DNA from: Lobosporangium transversale
Taxonomy: Eukaryota > Mortierellomycota > Mortierellomycetes > Mortierellales > Mortierellaceae
Length of the DNA stretch: 64,000 nt
NCBI RefSeq assembly: GCF_002105155.1
Contig: NW_019029027.1
Coordinates: 264,297 to 328,296 of the forward strand
Direction of reading: 5' to 3'
Part shown: positions 59,103 through 64,000 of the stretch, one piece after another
Numbering within the stretch: position 1 is the first letter of the stretch
How the letters are laid out: each line of letters begins with the position of its first letter
Program-made: the position numbers and the translations under genes
Notes under the pieces: model-generated
What the model saw: only the letters and a program-made list of their open reading frames with translations
Database searches by the model: none
What the model was told of the DNA's origin: nothing

Positions 59103-60288
59103 CTTTTGGAAAATTCAGGCGGCGTCACAACATTGATCGATATGCCTCTAAACTCCATCCCTCCAACCACAACTGTTGAAAATCTTCATGTTAAGACCAA
59201 TGCTGCCCGTGGTCAGACCCATGTGGATGTCGGATTTTACGGTGGAGTAATTCCAACGAATGTGGAAGATCTTTTACCATTGGTGAAGGAGGGTGTCAAA
59301 GGATTCAAATGTTTCATGATTGAATCGGGTGTGGATGAGTTCCCCTGTGTGAATGAAGAACAAATTGAGGCTGCAATGAAGAAGTTTCAACTGACGGATT
59401 CAGTGTTCATGTTCCATGCAGAGATGGATTGTGGTGACATCCCCAAGCCTGAAGGAATGGATCCCAAGGCTTTTAATACCTTCTTACATTCACGTCCTCA
59501 AGTGTTGGAGACGAATGCGATCCGCACGATTATCAAGTTGGCTAAAAAGTATCCCCAGGTGCGCTGCCATATCGTCCATCTTTCTGCATCAGATGCATTG
59601 CCTATGGTTCGTCAGGCGAAAGCTGAAGGAGTCTTGTTGACTGTGGAGACTTGCCCACATTATCTCTCATTGAATTCGGAGAGTGTTCCTGAGGGAGCGA
59701 CCGAGTACAAGTGTTGCCCACCTATCCGTGAAGATGAAAACCGAAACAAGTTGTGGGAGGCATTAAAGGAAGGAACGATCGATTATGTCGTCTCAGATCA
59801 TTCTCCTTGTGTCGTTGAACTCAAGTTGATGGACGAAGGCGACTTTGTTGGCGCCTGGGGCGGTATTGGTGGGCTTCAGTTTGGCATTCCTGTTGTCTGG
59901 ACTGAGGCTCGTCGCCGTGGATGCAGGTAGGCCTTTTTTTTTAAAAAAAAGTAACATAAATTGAACCCCTTAATTACAGACTGACATTTTTTTTTTTAAT
60001 AGTCTCCAAGAATTGACAAAGTGGCAGAGTTACAACACAGCTCGCCAGGTTGGATTGGGTGGCGTCAAGGGTTCAATTGAAGTTGGTGCGGATGGAGACT
60101 TTGTGATCTGGAATCCTGATGAGACTTTCGTAGTCACAAAAGAGATTATTGAATTCAAGAACAAGGTGACTCCTTACATGGGCCGTACCCTACATGGTGT
60201 TGTCAAGGAAACCTTTGTTCGCGGACAGAAAGTTTGGTCCCAGGGCAAGTTCATGTCCGACAAAGCACTGGGAAAGCTTTTGTTGTAA
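58561..60288 (+). CDS. DAL1: Allantoinase
   Basis: Four exons (58561-58776, 58930-58999, 59119-59926, 60003-60288) join in phase to 459 residues, the usual length. It is a cyclic amidohydrolase: [17 protein letters not shown] (metal-binding HxH, split by intron 1 after DAH), [13 protein letters not shown] with the Lys expected to be carboxylated, [26 protein letters not shown], and SDHSPC with the catalytic Asp. These and the IESGVDEFP stretch favour allantoinase over dihydropyrimidinase or dihydroorotase. It hydrolyses allantoin to allantoate in purine nitrogen use. Convergent with PUS7 with only 111 bp between the stop codons. Intron 3 contains T8A8 and a T run. Confidence 0.93.
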
Positions 60289-60399
60289 ATAATTGATAAA
60301 TAAAACCTAATAAAACATGTTATTCTATGAACGACTGTTTCTTTTTTTTTTTTTTTGCTTTTCCGTTTTCTGCTTGATTTAATTTCTATGCTAGGTATT

Positions 60400-63086
60400 T
60401 TAGTCTTTGGGCATTTTTGCTTCTGGTGCATTCTCTGCACCTTCTACTTGCTCAATGTCTCTCTTTGTAGATGATAAGGACGACGTAACTGAATATTTAT
60501 CAAGAGCTACTGACGATGGAGCTTCAAGAGCACCTGGTATCACTGCAGACCCTTCGATACTTCCACTAGCAAGCGTTGACGATGTAGCTGTAGTTTCTGC
60601 GCTGTTTTCACCACCAACATTCAACGTACTCTGGAAAGCAGCCGAAGTGTCCTGCTTACAGACTTCACGGATTGCCATGGTCGCATACTGGCTTGATCGA
60701 AGCGTCAGATCCAAAATCAGAGCCAGATATTTGCCCTCGGCATCATCAACAACGCCCTCGGCCTTGGTTTTACCCTCCAATCGATCAAGATCAGTCAACG
60801 TTAGGGGTAAATTGGGCTCATTGTAGCGGACAATCTCCCATTCAACATTCTCGGGCTTGGTCAGGATGTAGCGGTAGGAGCCCGTCAAGGAATAATCCTT
60901 GTTGGAGCGAAGCATCTTATACGGCTCCAGGCCATCTTTAGCCATGAATTCCTTGTACTTTTCGCCGATCGCGTGCGTTGGATAGATAATGTCATGTCCT
61001 GGAAGTGGCAGGACAACGTCATAGATCGTATACTGGTCAACATCGACTTCTGTCAATACTTTCGCCCTTACATAGTCACTCCCACGAGGGTTATTTGTTG
61101 TTGTTTGTACCAAATTTGAGTCCTTGCTATTAGGTGTATCATTTACCTCCATGTCCTCCTCAGCCTCTAGCGCAGACTTATTTTCAACCACTAAATCTCC
61201 TACTAACGCTTTGTCTGCTCCATAGAGACGAACGCGCTCTGACAACATATGATTCCACACGTAGGATTGGTAGGCATGTACATACATCAACCTCAAGTTC
61301 CTGGGGATGTTGGTTAATGCTTCGAAGGGGCTTCGCATATGACCTGCCTTTTGGAAAGACCAAAGGATTTGATGCTCTGCAACCCATCTCTTTGGAAACA
61401 ACTTGAGAGCCTCTTTCGGGTTCTTATGCTCTGCCCAATACTTTCTAGCCTTCTCTAGATCGGGACCTTCACCGAGTCGAGGTTTCATGATCAAATCGAC
61501 AGCTTCTTCCCATTGGCCTCTCAACATGGCAGCGCCGACTTGATGAGTCCCCACAGATCCTGTTCCGAACCGTTGCATGCCAAAGTAGTTGATGAAGCCT
61601 TTGTCACGCAGAGAGATCATGGATCGATTCAGGGTTTCTTCAGAGTCTACAAGAACATTGCGAAGTGTAATTGTAAATCGATTTCCATTAAGATCTCCCA
61701 GTTTGAGCCCTTGAGAAACATAAGAAAAGTTGCCGAGACGCATGTTGCGAAGAGATTTATTGAGCCCATTCAATCGATCAGCTTTGACTTTGTGAGCCGT
61801 GACCCATTGGCTCGTTACACCTCTCCTGTCCTTTGTTCCTGCAAACGAAAACACTTTTCCAGGGACGCTAAATTAGAAAAAAGAAAGAAAAAAAAAAAAA
61901 AAAAAAAAAAAAAACATACTAATGAATAAGACAAAGCGGAGTGAAATAAATACTCATTAATGATAAACACTCTCCACATATACAGCTTTTTTGCCTTTAC
62001 CGAAGACATGATGTAAGAAAGTTGATAGCTTCCATCGTTTCACGATTCTCCTTGAATAGACAAAAACGGCAAAACTCACCCCCAAACTCCTTCCAAATAT
62101 CTGTTCTCGCTTTGCCTCTTGTGTCTTAAAAAATAAAATAAATAAAATTAGCAAGGAAAGGCTTTTCTTTTACACAAAATTAGTATATACATCTTAAAAT
62201 CAAAATAACGGGTAAAATAAAGCACCTACCGAGATCATCTTTCTTCTTGTGCATACGGAGGCGAATGATGCCATCGACAGTCTCCGAGACCATCTTGCCT
62301 GAAAATCGCTCCTTGACTAGCTTATGTATCTCAGTGCGCTTTGCCTTATCGTCCTCGGGCTTTTATATATTTAAATGAAAAAGAATAGTCCCATCAGGAG
62401 TGCATCAGTTATTATTCTCGTATTATCTACTACTAGTCACAAAAACACAAATTTCAGGAAACGCTAAAGAAAAAAATAAGAAAAAAAAAAAAGAAAAGCT
62501 AAAATGAAATCTTTTCCTACTCTTCCATCCTACCTTCAAATTGACAGATTCGAGATCATTGCCAGAACTGTCCAGCATTTTTTTAATCTGCGACATGATC
62601 TCTTCATCGTCCTTGAGGAGTACACTAAGCTCATTTAATTTATCTTCGTCCGACATGTTGCTGTTGTTAATTAGCTTTTCACCTCCTTCGGCTTCCAGTT
62701 TATCCTTCCCTACACTTTCTTTCGCAATGGGTATCTCATGCGAAGTTAACCGGACACATGTATTCTCTAGATCTATTTCGTTTACAATGAAATCAGAATA
62801 TCTACAAGTCATTAACAAACAAACAAAAAGAAAAAAAAAAAAAAAAAAAGGGAAAAATAAGAAAATGAAAAGAAAAAGAAATCATCAGCACAAGTTGAAA
62901 TAAAGAAAGATACACTCATCCTGCTGGAAAAATCAGGAAAGATTTTTCCGATAATGAAGAATGGTATCATATTTACCGCTGTTTGATAATAGCAGAAAAT
63001 CCAGGGATAGAAGGATCGACAAATGTTCTGATGCCGACTAGATCCTCGCTCATCGTGAGTGGTGTTGCTGCCTCTGTCGCTGTCAT
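60400..63086 (-). CDS. PUS7: tRNA/RNA pseudouridine synthase PUS7 (TruD family)
   Basis: Five exons (63086-62977, 62801-62534, 62359-62230, 62124-62001, 61867-60400) join in phase to 699 residues. The N-terminal part includes YSDFIVNEIDLEN (Pus7 motif). RGKARTDIWKEFGG leads without a break into a LFKENRETMEAINFL stretch. The catalytic motif FSFAGTKDRRGVTSQ has its Asp at about residue 224. RLGNFSYVSQGLKLGDLNGNRFTITLRN, GFINYFGMQRFGTGSVGTHQVGAAMLRG and YQSYVWNHMLSER are TruD hallmarks. The last about 80 residues are Ser/Ala/Thr-rich and disordered. Pus7 makes pseudouridine in U2 snRNA, tRNAs and mRNAs. An apparent GTGAGT inside exon 4 (GGGGGTGAG) is a decoy: reading through restores the conserved sequence and phase. 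Confidence 0.95.
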
Positions 63087-63477
63087 GGCTAATCTACTAA
63101 AACGAGGATGAATGGATGGATTAAGAAAAACAAAAAAAAAATGCACTGTCTTATTATCGTTAAGATATGATTTGTGGAAGCCACTTAAAAGCAGTCATAC
63201 ATTCACACAAAAAGAGGTCGCGTCGTTGGTCCGTGCGACGCGTACAGTTGATCACTTTGATGTCTTTAATGAAATGATATTTATAATGCATGTACAAAAA
63301 AAAAAAAAAAAAAAAAAGATATTTGTTCTCTGATACCTGATGTCCTATGTTGAAAAGCCAAAGTTTAAAAAATAAAAAAATAAAAAAATAAAAAAAGACC
63401 ATGGGATTGTTGAAAGATGTGCAAGACCCACAAGTCTTTTTTTATAAAAAAAAAAAAAAAAAAAAAAAAAAGGGGCT
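63087..63477. other. Intergenic upstream of PUS7
   Basis: 391 bp between the PUS7 start and the stop of the next minus-strand gene. It contains A runs at 63296-63317 and 63447-63471 and an A5-7T repeat near 63366-63396. No gene seen. Confidence 0.55.
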
Positions 63478-64000
63478 TTAGTAGTCATCAAAGATGTCCT
63501 GTTCATTCGGGTCAAATGATCGTTCCAGGACAAGTTTAGAATTTGACATGCGCTTGAACTCTCGATCGTTAGAGGGCCATGATACTGGAGAGTTTAATGG
63601 CAGACGATGAGGCGGCTGTGTCTGGCCTTGTTGATGTTGTTGTGGCCGATGCTGCTGTTGATAGGGCATGTATACTGCATTCTGTTGAGACCTGGTTGAA
63701 GAGTTAGCACCACCTATTGTTCTTGCACCACTGATGGCTGGTTGATGAACATAGGATCGATTGTCGCCCAGGAAACGTCCAGCTCTTGATCCATTGCTGT
63801 TACTATGGTTCAATGATAATTTTTGAAGCTCGGGCGTATCATCATCCATGTTTAATGACCCAATGGCCAATCGTTCTTTCGCGACTCGAGTCTCATCATC
63901 CTCATCGTCCCCTCGATCACTACAATCAAGGTTCTGGTCACTATCTTTGATGTGCCGCAAATCTCCCACGCCTCCAGTGAGACCAATCTCATTATTCAAG
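63478..64000 (-). CDS. C-terminal part of an unidentified protein (cut by window edge)
   Basis: An open minus-strand frame enters from the right edge and runs about 173 codons to a stop at 63478. It is disordered: an acidic DRGDDEDDE stretch, an Asn/Ser-rich stretch, then a Gln/His/Pro-rich run, ending KLVLERSFDPNEQDIFDDY. No domain is visible, so the family cannot be named. The N-terminus lies outside the window. Confidence 0.65.
   Translation of the reverse strand, partial: LNNEIGLTGGVGDLRHIKDSDQNLDCSDRGDDEDDETRVAKERLAIGSLNMDDDTPELQKLSLNHSNSNGSRAGRFLGDNRSYVHQPAISGARTIGGANSSTRSQQNAVYMPYQQQHRPQQHQQGQTQPPHRLPLNSPVSWPSNDREFKRMSNSKLVLERSFDPNEQDIFDDY

Noticed and set aside
62065-62085. GTGAGT donor inside PUS7 exon 4
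   Set aside because: Splicing there would remove a conserved LFKENRETMEAINFL stretch and break the phase; reading through to the donor at 62000 fits.
1-64000. CRISPR array, rRNA gene or prokaryotic insertion sequence
   Set aside because: No regularly spaced repeats, rRNA-like sequence or bacterial-type operons were seen; the window is intron-rich fungal DNA.

Overview
The window is nuclear DNA of a filamentous early-diverging fungus. Mucoromycota, most likely the Mortierella lineage, fits best. This is inferred from the gene content: a Crinkler-type protein, a Fanzor-type nuclease, a two-domain LKR/SDH, a vacuolar alpha-mannosidase and many short introns of roughly 70-150 bp. Nearly every gene is spliced, and I rebuilt exon chains by eye from GT-AG (twice GC-AG) sites and reading phase. 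Very long A/T homopolymers, often 20-36 nt, sit in introns and intergenic DNA throughout.

Layout. 0.9-6.6 kb is accessory-like: a Ser-rich orphan, a twice-frameshifted Crinkler gene with a nuclease-like C-terminus, a protein with a GCR1_C-like domain (a domain also found in Cryptons), and a weak orphan ORF. 7.3-24 kb is housekeeping: VPS26 (retromer), mitochondrial lysine-ketoglutarate reductase/saccharopine dehydrogenase, coproporphyrinogen oxidase, mitochondrial ribosomal bL17, the TTC4/Cns1 Hsp90 cochaperone and a Pho80-like cyclin. 24-27 kb is gene-poor with one possible membrane-protein remnant. 27-32 kb is a 19-exon vacuolar alpha-mannosidase, followed by an apparently intact Tc1/mariner element with TA duplications and 28-bp terminal inverted repeats. 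34.7-36.2 kb is the GPN1 GTPase.

38.2-42 kb is the most unusual stretch. A 122-bp MITE-like hairpin with a 6-bp duplication lies just upstream of a gene whose exons join an XPG/FEN1-type nuclease domain to a Fanzor (eukaryotic TnpB/OrfB-like) RuvC nuclease with a zinc ribbon. The splice phases connect both halves, but two compensating frameshifts lie in the linker exon. 42.4-64 kb returns to core genes: CAF-1 large subunit, MON2, dynactin p150Glued (head-to-head with MON2), allantoinase, the pseudouridine synthase PUS7, and the C-terminal end of an unidentified gene cut by the window edge.

Neighbouring core genes do not form an obvious pathway cluster. Several act in endosome/Golgi/vacuole traffic (VPS26, MON2, p150Glued, Ams1), probably by coincidence. 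All assignments come from motif recognition by reading; no database search was possible.
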